64,000 bases of DNA from positions 161,471,438-161,535,437 of the forward strand of contig NC_080540.1 of NCBI RefSeq assembly GCF_028640845.1, written 5' to 3'. Shown piece after piece: positions 55,192 through 64,000 of this stretch. The first letter of the stretch is position 1, and each line of letters opens with the position of its first letter. Made by a program: the position numbers and the translations under genes. Source of the DNA: Ahaetulla prasina (lineage: Eukaryota > Chordata > Lepidosauria > Squamata > Colubridae). The notes beneath the pieces are model-generated. The model had not been told where the DNA came from. It searched no databases and saw only the letters and a program-made list of their open reading frames with translations.

Positions 55192-55944
55192 ATGTTGCAT
55201 TCCCATGAAAAATATATGTTATAACATGACTTTTTTGCTGTCCACATAACTTTATGAAAAATAGTTCACTGACTCACGATCAGATAATGAAATTAGTTGA
55301 AGACATTGTACCATGCTTTTGGCTTATTTGTTCTATAGATGGATTAATTTAACCCATTCAGTGTTTTCCTCACCCCTCCCCTCCCATCTCTCCTTGCCTC
55401 CCCAGTGAGCTGAATGTCCGGCGAGAGAATAGTGCGAACAATATCAATTAATTTCTATTGATCTTGTACATCAACACACAATCATGACCAGGGCTACATA
55501 TAGCTTTTGGTAGCCCCCCCAGAGACTTCTAAATGTTAATAGTAGATTGTAATGAATCATATGGCAAACACAGAAAAATAGTTCATATATCACATATTAC
55601 CAATTGTTTATATTAAATGTAAATGAAATGAAATCAAAACTTTTTTTTAACTTGGATCCCATCCACTGCCTCTTGGAGTATGGCCCTTATGCACCACTCC
55701 AAAGTCAAGGGTAGGACTTGGCTTGGTTAAGGTTGCCTACTCTGGCCTCTATAGTAGTGATAATTGCCATTAAACCCAATAGACCCTATCTACAGATGCT
55801 TGCTTTGGATTGGATTGATAGGTATAGGGAAGGCAACACTTGTTTCTGACTGCTCTTCCACGCTTTCCTACCAATTATTTACCTGATTAGGCTTGATGGG
55901 AGCTGTAGTCCAAAGGATGGTGCCAAGTTGCCTATCCCTGGACT
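55191..55944. other. No gene recognised; possible old hAT end
   Basis: Unique-looking sequence. GGGAGCTGTAGTCCAAAG with GTTGCCTATCCCTGG (55899-55940) resembles the right end of an old hAT element, without a visible left end. Confidence 0.35.
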
Positions 55945-56166
55945 GATGAAATGTATATGCCTTTGGGTCACTGTTGATTCTTGATGACTCTCTGGACAAG
56001 TCCTTGCAGTTTTCTTGGCAAGATTTCCAGAAGTGGTTTCCTTTGCCTGCAATCTAGAGCTGAGAGAGAGTGACTGGCCCATGGTCACCCAGCTGGCATT
56101 GTGCCTAAGGTGGGAGTAGAATTCATTGTCTCCTGATCTTTCGCTTGATGCCTTCTTAATCCCTAG
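55945..56166 (-). repeat. tRNA-derived SINE, second family
   Basis: Antisense: TCCTTGCAGTTTTCTTGGCA, GAGAGTGACTGGCCCATGGT, CACCCAGCTGGCATTGTGCC, then GGGAGTAGAATTCATTGTCT (B box reversed). Same layout as 22750-22917. Confidence 0.8.
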
Positions 56167-56168
56167 AC

Positions 56169-56890
56169 CCGTGATGGCGAACCTATGGTACGCAGTGTCA
56201 GAAGTGGCACGCAGAGCCATCTGTCCGGGCACACGAGCCTTTGCCCATTGCTCTTCTGGGTTCTAGCGCACCAGCCACTTGGTCTTCACGTACACAGGAG
56301 AACCAGAAACTGGAAGAACAGCCGTCCAGTGCACATGCATGCACTGGGAAGATGATCTTCTGGTTTCTGGCACACGCATGTGCATGGCCAGCTGGTCTTT
56401 GCGTGTGCATGCAGACCACAAACCAGAAGATCATCTGCCTTTTTCTCAGTGGCAGGATGGGGGTGCACCTCATCCTGGTCAGAGTTGGGGTAAAGCTTTC
56501 CCATGTACTGGCCCCCCAACTCGAGCCCCAGGAACGCCGACACCCTTTCCCTCCAAGGCCGGAAAGGGGCTCCGGCTTTCCAGCAGAGGGAGGCAGCATT
56601 CCCCGCCCAACTTTCTCTCCCTGTCCCGGGCTGTGGAATTGGGTCAGTGGGGATGTCCCACCACCCTGATGGGGACCAGTGGTGCAGGAAGGGGGCTGGA
56701 CAGGGTGGCCCAAGGACCTCCAAAAGGTCAGGCGGAGCAGGAGCATGTGCACCAGACAGCTGGTCTTCGTGTGCGCACCAGAAACCGGAAGACCAGGTGG
56801 CCAGCGTGCATGCGTGTGCCAGAAACCGGAAGATCATCTGCTCTTCCGGTTTCTGGCACACGTGTTTGCACACATGCACACTCCCGTTTA
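56169..56890. mobile_element. hAT element, family D, long
   Basis: Starts CCGTGATGGCGAACCTATGG, a one-base variant of the CAGTGATGGCGAACC end. The interior has several inverted blocks with AGAAACCGGAAGA / TCTTCCGGTTTCT and CACACGCATG. The right boundary is not clear. Long open frames on both strands (up to 208 codons) reflect high GC content, and none resembles a transposase. Confidence 0.65.
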
Positions 56891-56899
56891 GGCTCCCCT

Positions 56900-57540
56900 A
56901 CTTAATGAACTTGTAAGATTAATTGTGAAAAGGAGATTCAAATCAAGGGCTTCTTGGCCCCAGCAAGCAGAGAAAACATTTCATTTTACAGGTGAGTATG
57001 TTCGTTGGTCATTCTTCCCTTCGCTTGACTTTGCAAGCATAGAAAGGGCATTGCCAATTCTTTTTAACTACTCAAGCGAAACATGAATCTTCTAGACCAA
57101 CAGCCTTTCTCACTTTCTACTGGAATTATATCATCAGAGTAATGCCAAAAAGTCATAAAGCTTCAGCAGTAAAATATCACGATTCAGTCATCGGAGGGGG
57201 GAAATGCACGGTACTTCCTGGAAATCAAGAGACTTCTGTTCATAGAAATTAAGCAGGTCTTTGATAAACATTTCCTGTACTGAGAGGAGGGAATCAAGGG
57301 GAGAGAGGACAATGACTCACCAGCCCAGTACAAAATTTGCCTGGCGTGTGTGAAGTGCAGAATACAAATGCCAGCAGTGATACTTTTCCAAGGATGAGCT
57401 AGATAAAACTCTGGAGAGCTGGAGGTGATGCTCTTTATGGTGTGATTCCAGGGGAAACCAAGTGGAAAGCAGTTTATGAGTTCAATCTATGAATGGTTTT
57501 TCTAAGACGCTTATAGGCTAGAAGACATTGCACTAGCTTT
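56900..57540. other. No gene recognised
   Basis: No coding, RNA or transposon signal recognised. Confidence 0.3.
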
Positions 57541-57544
57541 AGGT

Positions 57545-57667
57545 CAGGGGTGTCCCGCCTGGGCAACGTGGAAGACCTGTGGACTTAAACTCTCAGAATC
57601 GGTTGGTTGGGGAATTCTGGGAGTTGAAGTCTACAGGTCTTACAGTTGCCCAGGTTGGACACACCTG
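57545..57667. mobile_element. Foldback hAT element, family C, variant
   Basis: Ends CAGGGGTGTCCCGCCTGGGC and GCCCAGGTTGGACACACCTG, with the central TTCTGGGAGTTGAAGTCTAC. The 8-bp flanks are poorly conserved, so this is an older copy than the others. Confidence 0.8.
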
Positions 57668-57974
57668 CTCTGGAGCAATATAAAAAGTAACCTGGGATGT
57701 TCAGTGGTTGTTTAGGATGTTCAAATAGGCACGCCTAAGTTCTATGCATGGGGATTCTATAATTTCTACTCATAGGAAGGATGAGAATTTACTAGTATCC
57801 CTCCACCTCTCAGATGCTAACTTCTTTCAAGCTACAAATGGAACATGGATAAGACTTCAGATATTACTGAACTGGAGGTAAGCCCAAACTACTGTGGATA
57901 GGAGAGGCTATGGTCCTCCTATGGTTCAGCAATATCTGGAAAGATCCCACACTATCTGTCCATCCGTCCATCCG

Positions 57975-58190
57975 TCTTTGGCCATCTAATGAGAAGGAAG
58001 GACTCCCTGGAGAAGAGCCTAATGCTGGGAAAGATTGAGGGCAAAAAAAGAATGAGGTGGCTGGATGGAGTCACTGAAGCAGTAGGCATGAGCTTAAATG
58101 GACTCCAGAGGATGGTAGAGGATAGGAAGGCCTGGAGAAATGTTGTCCATGGGATCGCAATGGGTCGGACACGACTTTGCAACTAACAAT
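57975..58190 (+). pseudogene. Bov-B LINE 3' end, C-terminal coding
   Basis: A 65-codon frame (57989-58186) reads MRRKDSLEKSLMLGKIEGKK, then RMRWLDGVTEAVGMSLNGLQ and DRKAWRNVVHGIAMGRTRL. This is the well-known C-terminal end of Bov-B LINE protein (LMRREDSLEKTLMLGKIEGRR-like, RQRMRWLDGITDS, and EAWRAAVHGVAKSRTRLSD in relatives). The short 3' UTR, ending GACTTTGCAACTAACA, passes directly into an ATCC microsatellite. 5'-truncated, with intact reading in this tail. Confidence 0.9.
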
Positions 58191-58193
58191 TAT

Positions 58194-58240
58194 CCATCCA
58201 TCCATCCATCCATCCATCCATCCATCCATCCATCTCTATC

Positions 58241-58309
<69 letters not shown>

Positions 58310-58338
58310 ACTAACTAACTAACTAACTAACTATCATC
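58194..58338. repeat. (ATCC)n, (ATCT)n and (AACT)n microsatellites
   Basis: Three tetranucleotide runs in series immediately after the Bov-B 3' end: ATCC, then CTAT, then CTAA. Confidence 0.95.
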
Positions 58339-58586
58339 CAGTAGTGAAATCCTGCCGGTTCTGTCCAGCTCGTGCGAACTGGTAGCAGCAGTGCATGGTT
58401 TGGCAAACTGGCACTGGCAGCAGTGTGAGGCTCCGCCCACCTGCCCGGATGTTGTTACTTCCTGGTTTTAACCAGGAAGTAATCTGTTTTTGACCTTCTG
58501 TGCATGCGCAGAGGGTAAAAAATCGGACCTGACAACGGCAGGCGCACTTCCGAACCAGTAGGGAAAGTAAATAGATTTCACCCCTG
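58339..58586. mobile_element. hAT non-autonomous element, family B, inside a microsatellite
   Basis: Ends CAGTAGTGAAATCCTGCC and TAGATTTCACCCCTG. The flanking CTATCATC and CTATCTGT share the first five bases. Contains TTCCTGGTTTTAACCAGGAA, a short palindrome also present at 12090. Microsatellite lies on both sides. Confidence 0.85.
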
Positions 58587-58589
58587 CTA

Positions 58590-58679
<90 letters not shown>
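58587..58679. repeat. (CTGT)n then (CTAT)n (GACA/GATA) array
   Basis: A GACA run adjoining a GATA run on the minus strand: the same Bkm-type composition as 55064-55190, in the opposite orientation. Confidence 0.95.
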
Positions 58680-59214
58680 AGCTATCCAAATTTGTTATAG
58701 CTGGCTGCTGAACTCCAGTGGAGTTTGAGTGGCATACAACCCCCTCCCTCCCCTAAAAACCAAAAAAAAAACCACCATACAGACAGTCCCGTAACAATAA
58801 AAGCCACACAAATCAAACAAAGCAAAACAAAACAAAACAGGCTCCCTTCCCCCCCCCAAAACGCAACATTAATTTAACTCCAGGCCTGGGACCAAAGCCA
58901 GGTTTTAAGTGATTTCCTGATCCCTAGGAGAGAGGTTGCTATCCTTATTTCTGGGGGAATGCTGCTCCAGGTGTGTGTGTCTGCATGCTCACATGCATGC
59001 ATTTGTGTGTACGTGTGTGTTTGTGAGACAAAGAAGGCATGCTTCTTCAGTCTTGCAAAATGACAATATTTAATAAAGGGGGCCTAGAGGATGTGCTCTC
59101 TGATGGAATGTACTGGGCTGGGCAGAAAGGATTTGAGAAGGGATTGGAGATTGTTTCATACATAAGAAGCCAATTAACAAACATTAATGCTTTGTTTTTA
59201 AATACATAGCCTAC
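58680..59214 (-). other. Probable LINE 3' UTR fragment, no gene
   Basis: Antisense phrases CCAGGCCTGGGACCAAAGCC, AGGTTTTAAGTGATTTCCTG and CTTATTTCTGGGGGAATGCT (58880-58965) resemble an L2-type 3' UTR. A (GT)-rich stretch follows at 58968-59030. Nothing else recognised. Confidence 0.35.
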
Positions 59215-59375
59215 AAAGCTTGTATTTGTATTCTGCCTTTTCTCCAGGAACTCTAGGGAGCCATACATTATATCCCCACAATAGTTATTTCTGTGGTGAG
59301 TTGGACTGAGAGTGACTTACTGCCCAAAGTCACCAGTGAATTTCCACAGCTGAAGGTAGACTTGAAAGTATACCT
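59215..59375 (-). repeat. tRNA-SINE fragment, second family
   Basis: GTGGTGAGTTGGACTGAGAG, TGACTTACTGCCCAAAGTCA and CCAGTGAATTTCCACAGCTG correspond to the antisense central part of the SINE at 55945-56166. The A and B boxes are not recognisable. Confidence 0.55.
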
Positions 59376-59391
59376 CGGTACTCATCAGGAG

Positions 59392-59669
59392 CGGTGGTGG
59401 GTTTCAAATTTTTTTGCTACCGGTTCTGTGGGTATGGCTTGGTTGGCGTGGCGTGGCGTGGCTTGGTGGGTGTGGCGTGGCTTTAGTGGGCGTGGCAGGA
59501 GAAGGATACTGTAAAATCTCCATTTTCTCCCAATCAGCTGGGAATTGGGAGGCAGAGAATAGATGGGGATGGGGCCAGTCAGAAATTTTACTACCGGTTT
59601 TCCAAATTACACAAAATTTCTGCTATCGGTTCTCCAGAACTGGTCAGAACTTGCTGAAACCCACCTCTG
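59392..59669 (+). mobile_element. hAT non-autonomous element, family A
   Basis: Starts CGGTGGTGGGTTTCAAA (CAG changed to CGG) and ends GAAACCCACCTCTG. Identical 8-bp flanks ATCAGGAG (59384-59391 and 59670-59677). Confidence 0.95.
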
Positions 59670-59689
59670 ATCAGGAGGCATGATGACTA

Positions 59690-59888
59690 ACAAAAACAAT
59701 GAGTACCAAACAGTTTTTTCCCCATAAGGAGTAATGTAGTGAATCACAAGGCACCCGATACCTACAAGTTCTAGCTTGTGTGTTGAATACCAAACAAACT
59801 ATGAGTACCCGTATTAAATTTTCACATCAAAATGCATTGAGTACCAATTCGATGAGCTTCAAAGAAGTTCAGTAACAAGGTACCACTG
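59690..59888 (-). mobile_element. Tigger-like element, second family, truncated
   Basis: Right end AACAAGGTACCACTG before TA (59889-59890). Interior ATGAGTACCAAACAG, GTTGAATACCAAAC and GCATTGAGTACCAATTCG mirrors 22948-23200. The left end is missing. Confidence 0.75.
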
Positions 59889-59931
59889 TAGATCTCTCAG
59901 TCCTAGTTCAAGTTTTGTATCACATCAACTG

Positions 59932-59933
59932 TC

Positions 59934-60018
<85 letters not shown>
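59932..60018. repeat. (ATT)n microsatellite
   Basis: About 28 uninterrupted ATT units, at the 3' boundary of the R4/Dong relic that follows. Confidence 0.95.
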
Positions 60019-60324
60019 GTGGGTTGCATGGTCAGCCAGATTGCAGGATGTTATTAGTTATATTATATTTACAAAAATATGAAATTACAGCTGCCAGGTC
60101 TTTAGCTGGTGTTGGCTTTCATATCCATCACGTTTTCCTCAAGAATCTAGGATGTTGTTATTTATCTGTGTATAATATGTGTGATTCCAAGCAATGTGAC
60201 TATTTGTAATTGACAAATGGAAATTTTATCAATGTGCATTTATTTTAAGTGTGGTCCAAGATTTTGGGATATAGCATCTGGTGTGCCAATATACAATGGG
60301 ACCATCATGATCAGTTTGTGCCAG

Positions 60325-60507
60325 AATAGAATAGAATAGAATAGAATAGAATAGAATAGAATAGAATAAAGATATGTTCATCAAGAATTATAAGGTACAA
60401 CACTTAATGATAGCCATAGGTACAAATAAGCAAACAGGAAACAATATCAATATAAATCATAAGGATACAAGCAACAAAGTTACAGTCATACAGTCATAAG
60501 TGGAAGG
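60325..60507 (-). repeat. CR1/L3-like LINE 3' end with (AATAG)n tail
   Basis: A run of nine or so ATAGA units, then AAAGATATGTTCATCAAG, AAGGTACAACACTTAATG and CAAAGTTACAGTCATACAGT, matching 37600-37790. It interrupts the R4/Dong relic between CAGTTTGTGCCAGA and ATCTTTCAATTTTG. Confidence 0.85.
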
Positions 60508-61449
60508 ATCTTTCAATTTTGTAATCTTCTCCAATTCTTTGATTTCTAGTCTACTATTTCCTGGTATTGCCACATTAATTATCTACATACTTTTGTCTTT
60601 TCAATCACAGTTTAATTTGGCGGGTTATGGGCCAAGATTTTACCAGTTGTATTCCAAAATCCCACAATATTTTAACCTGCTCGTTTTCAAGTACTTTTTA
60701 AACTCTGTATTCTCACCAATTCTTCATTACTAGCACATGGTAATTTTTATAGATGTTCCAGTGAATCATTTTGGTGAATCTGTTGTCATTGCTTATAATC
60801 CATTTGCGCAATCTTGCCTGAGCTCATTATGTGATCTACTGCTTCTTCTGCCTCTTTGCACAATCTGCACTTTGAAACACTTTTATGATTTTTTTTAAAA
60901 AAATTGTGGCCTTGCTTGCCTTAGTTTGAATGTCTTGTTCCTGAGCAGCTACAACCAAGCCTTCAGTTTCTTTTTTTTAATGTTCCAGTTGTAAGCCACT
61001 CCCTTGATCTTTTGCAGAAATTGACCATGTAATGTTTTTTTCTTGCCAGCATTCTGTTCATGTTTTTATTACAGTATTTCAATATTCATGTTTTGTTTTC
61101 TGCACATTCAGTAAGTTCTGATTTTTAACTTGCGCCAATGTTTGTTCTTGGCCGTCTTTTATGCAATCAACATGCTCTTCTTCTTTGACAGTTTGTCTGA
61201 CTTGAAGTAAACTTCTGGTTTCATTTCTGCAGGGCAGGTGTAAACTTTCAGTATTACCATGGGAATTGAATGCATAGTAACTAGTCATCAGTTTTCTTGG
61301 GTTGTTGTTGTTGTTTTTTGTCCAAACTACTCAGTTCAGCTTGTAGTCAGTTAATAATTCTAGCAATGTATAACATCACAGGTATGGCTCAGTTATTGAT
61401 GGCTCTGATCACTACTTGATTTTGTCTTTAGTAATTTTCTCTAACACTG

Positions 61450-61561
61450 TTGGATAACATCAAGCATGGTTAATTTAAAAATGTGACAAGTAAAGAATGC
61501 ATTTTTGGATGCATTCTTTACTTATCACATTTTTAAATTATCCATGCTTAGTGTTATCCAA
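61450..61561. repeat. 53-bp inverted duplication with 6-nt loop
   Basis: Arms 61450-61502 and 61509-61561 around TTTTGG. They differ at four positions. The left arm starts TTGGATAACATCAAGCATGG, and the right arm ends the mirror CCATGCTTAGTGTTATCCAA. It lies within the R4/Dong relic. It could be a fold-back template switch or a small foldback transposon. Confidence 0.9.
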
Positions 61562-61979
61562 TAGTAATATGCCCAGATACTTTTAGGCTTCATTCTGCTG
61601 GTTCCTGATAGTTTAGCCATTCAGCATCTCGATTCTATTGCTGATTGTGATTTTACCCCAAATTATTGCTACTTGCCCACATTTTTCTAGGTCAAATTCC
61701 ATTCTTATATCTGTGCTAAAAATTCTTATGGTACTTGTCAATGACTGGACTTTGATTTCTGGTTTTCCATAAAGTTTCAGGTTATTCATATAAAGCAAAT
61801 GAAATATTTGGGGTGGGGGGATAGGCAGTCTCTTATTCTCCAGAAGTTTGAACTTTAAACTCTTATTTGCCATGGTTGCTATGGCCAATAGAAAGATATT
61901 GTATGACGTGCGGTCAAAAATACTGGCAAGGCCTCCTTTTAGAAGGTCTCAGCACTTATTCCCTATGCTCCAGAAAAGA

Positions 61980-62205
61980 GAATCTGAATCAATGGGTTAA
62001 AAAGCTACAAGTAAGCAGCTTCAGACTAGGTCTGAGAAAGTTCTGTCATCCAGTGGAATTAGAACCACATCAAGTCATACGTTTTCCTTCTTGATATCTT
62101 CAAGAGAAACTGAACGGTCATCTGTCAGAGATATTCTAGAGGATTCTGAAACAAGTGACCTCAGAGGTCACTTCCAACTCTATCATCCTATGACAGTTTT
62201 GAAAA
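61980..62205 (+). repeat. CR1 LINE 3' end, older type
   Basis: GCAGCTTCAGACTAGGTCTG, then GAGAAACTGAACGGTCATCT, CAAGTGACCTCAGAGGTCAC and TTCCAACTCTATCATCCTAT. This is the CR1 C-terminus and the classic 3' terminus in sense direction. A diverged subfamily compared with 29212-31135. Confidence 0.75.
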
Positions 62206-62530
62206 AAAGTAATTTATCAGCAGTTCAGAAGGATCTCTGCTGTGGTTTATGCACTGATGTGTTTGTCTTGAAGGACATGTTGACATAGTTTCTCTTATGA
62301 AGCAGAACATTGTTTGTCAAAGTCATCATTCATATGTCTATCCAGACACATTATCAGACTTATTATTTGGAGGAAAGGGAGTCACAAACAAGGAAAAGCA
62401 CATATAGGAAAGAGGAGCAAAAGGACTTCCTTCCTCAGGGGGAAGGCTTCAGCAGAACAGCCAGGCGATGGCCTCTGAATGCTTCTTGCTCATGGACATC
62501 TGAATCAGTCACTTTTCTAGGTCCCAGGTA
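62206..62530. other. No gene recognised
   Basis: Unique-looking sequence between a CR1 fragment and a SINE. Confidence 0.3.
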
Positions 62531-62534
62531 AAGG

Positions 62535-62757
62535 AAATAGCAATAGCAATAGCACTCTTATATACCGCTTCACCGTGCTTTACAGCCCTCTCTAAAGGGT
62601 TCACAGAGTCAGCATATTGGCCCCAACAATCTGGCTCTCCTTTTACAACCACGGAAAGATGGAAGGCTAAGTCATCCTTGAGCCGGTCAGAATCAAACTC
62701 CTGGAATGAGCGGTGAGTTAGCGCTGCAGTACTGCATTCTAACCACCGCATCACCAG
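62535..62757 (-). repeat. Sauria-type SINE
   Basis: Starts in antisense with an (AATAGC)-like tail, then CTTATATACCGCTTCACCGT, CTTTACAGCCCTCTCTAAAG and CAGAGTCAGCATATTGGCCC. It ends with AGAATCAAACTCCTGGAATG (B box reversed) and TGCATTCTAACCACCGCATC (A box reversed). Same family as 26957-27168. Confidence 0.9.
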
Positions 62758-62765
62758 AAATGGGA

Positions 62766-63520
62766 CAAGAGCCAGTTTGGTTTAGTGCAAGGGTCTGCAA
62801 CCTTAAATACTCAAACAGCCATTTGGCCCCTTTTCCCAGAGAAAAGAAAACACCGGGGGCCACAAAACCTGGGTGGGCATGGCCAACTCAATGTCACTTA
62901 CTTCCACCAGTCACCATGACCCCCTAGCCATGCCTACCCAGCCAGTCATTAGAGCAGAGAACCAGTTGTTAAAAAACACCACAAAATCCTTTTGACATAT
63001 CTCTCTCTCCCCTCCCTCCCTCTCTCTCCACCCCCCCCCCCCGTATCTCTCTATGTCTCTCTCTCTCTCCCCCCCACATCTGTATCTCTCTTTCTCTGCC
63101 CTGGCTGCTTTTCTATCCCCCGCCGTCGCCCTTACCTTCTCATGCCAGGCGAGAAGTGACTGGGGGCGGGGGCAGCCAGTGGTGGGATCACCTGACAGGG
63201 AGCCACAGCAGAGAGCCCAAAGAGCCGCATGTGGCTCCGGAGCCACAGGTTGATGACCCCTGGTCTAGTGGTTAAGGCTAGAAACCATGAGATGGTGAAT
63301 TCTAGTCCCACCTTTGGCATGGAAGCTGGCTAGGTTACTTTGGGCCAGTCACTTTCTCTCAGCCCAATCTCACCTTACATGGCTATTGTTGTGGGGGGAA
63401 AGAGGAGGAGGAAGAGGTGAAGGAAATCTTTACGTATGTTTTTCCCCTTGAGTTATTTATAAAAATAATGAAATTGGGCTAAAAAAGCCTAAAAAAAACA
63501 ATAAAATAAAAATTTGTGTC
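62766..63520 (+). repeat. tRNA-derived SINE, second family, split by a hAT element
   Basis: The head AGAGCCAGTTTGGTTTAGTG (62768-62787) continues after the hAT element as GTCTAGTGGTTAAGGCTAGA (63263-63282), then B box region GGTGAATTCTAGTCCCACC, GGGCCAGTCACTTTCTCTCA, and a tail GAGTTATTTATAAAAATAAT ending in an A-rich run. The hAT element entered the A box, which would abolish pol III transcription. Confidence 0.85.
62788..63262. mobile_element. hAT element inside a SINE
   Basis: Ends CAAGGGTCTGCAACCTTAAA and CACAGGTTGATGACCCCTG. The 8-bp flanks GTTTAGTG (62780-62787) and GTCTAGTG (63263-63270) differ at one base. The interior holds a CT-rich run (62998-63075) and the inverted GTGGCTCCGGAGCCAC near the right end. 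Confidence 0.9.
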
Positions 63521-64000
63521 TTAATTGGAATTAACCTGAAACGTCCAATTTTCACATGTTTCATGTTTCCTTCTGCTTCTCCCCACCTAACAACTATACA
63601 AAAAACCTTATATATCTGTAATGGTCAATATCTGCAGTTCAGAACCTACCTCAAGTAGCCTGTGCAGTCTGAGTCACATCCCATGTCCTGTTCTGATTAA
63701 CACTCTATTTCTGAGTTATTCAGTGTAAAAGTTAATGCCTTGCAAATAGCTCTGATTATTATGCATTGTTTATGCAGTACCACCAAATCCACAAGACACT
63801 TTATAGAGTTTTATAAACCCCTCCACCCCAAAATAAAAACGAAAGTCACCCAACAGTAAGACTGATGCAGCTGTCTCTGGCAGAAAAATCTGGGATGCCA
63901 CTAAAAGGTGAGGGGGAAAAAAAAAAACACCCAGTCACTTAAATTGTTCTTTTACTTTACAGTAAGGACTCTGCAGCCAGGAATTGCTACAACAATCATC
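63521..64000. other. No gene recognised
   Basis: AT-rich sequence to the end of the window. Nothing recognised. Confidence 0.3.

Larger units (their letters stand above)
60035..61890 (-). pseudogene. R4/Dong-type LINE relic
   Basis: Minus-strand protein pieces in family order. 61613-61888: FHLLYMNNLKLYGKPEIKV, which is the RT motif C box LLYMDDLKLYGK with both Asp changed to Asn, then STDIRMEFDLEKCGQVAI. 61079-61288: ESLHLPCRNETRSLLQVRQT then VKEEEHVDCIKD, which fits the RLYLPRKxGGRGLLQIEQxVEEE box. Near 60560-60620 WQYQEIVD and NWRRLQN fit the endonuclease segment VAIPGDxRIxEKExEKIxKY. This LINE type carries a restriction-like endonuclease after RT. The copy is degenerate and interrupted by an AATAG-tailed LINE and a hairpin. 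Confidence 0.7.

Noticed and set aside
56241..56916. Several frames of 140-208 codons on both strands
   Set aside because: They lie within a GC-rich hAT element with internal inverted repeats and do not resemble a transposase.

Overview
This window is vertebrate nuclear DNA, most likely from a squamate reptile and quite possibly a snake. The evidence is its repeats: tRNA-derived Sauria-type SINEs, Bov-B, CR1, L2 and R4/Dong LINE relics, LINE 3' ends with (AATAG)n tails, long GATA/GACA arrays of the Bkm kind, Penelope-like retroelements (PLEs) and many short hAT and Tigger-like DNA transposons. I found no host protein-coding gene that I can defend. The only cellular regulatory signal is a GC- and CpG-rich stretch at about 3.59-4.34 kb that could be a promoter and 5' exon.

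Layout. 0-5 kb: SINE, Tigger-like and hAT copies, the CpG-rich island, then polypyrimidine and GATA microsatellites. 6.7-9.4 kb: an old L2-type LINE on the minus strand, cut by a hAT element. 9.7-27 kb: mostly unremarkable sequence carrying many non-autonomous DNA transposons, many with readable 8-bp (hAT) or TA (Tigger-like) target duplications; a 3' end of one PLE family; an L1 tail inside a Tigger-like copy. 28-31.2 kb: a nest in which a CR1 is split by a hAT element, itself carrying a younger, nearly intact 5'-truncated CR1 on the other strand. 32.7-38.7 kb: Bov-B and CR1 fragments, a 0.9-kb GATA array with higher-order structure, a hAT relic with a transposase remnant, and two LINE 3' ends. 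40-46 kb: RTE-like, CR1 and R4 remnants. 46.3-49.2 kb: the longest stretch with no recognised repeat.

The most unusual structure is at 49.56-54.49 kb. Two 5'-truncated Penelope-like elements lie head to head around a 15-nt spacer, forming an inverted repeat with arms of about 2.5 and 1.8 kb. The left arm has an internal tandem duplication of about 0.68 kb with microhomology at its junction. The whole pair sits inside one LINE whose two halves flank it. Each arm ends in a hammerhead-like motif, and a second PLE family at 19.1 kb has the same motif with a different but still paired stem.

54.5-64 kb: SINE, hAT, Bov-B and R4 copies with more GATA/GACA arrays, plus an inverted duplication of 53 bp inside the R4 relic. 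Repeated small homopolymer-like indels between near-identical copies suggest that some frameshifts may be sequencing errors rather than true decay.
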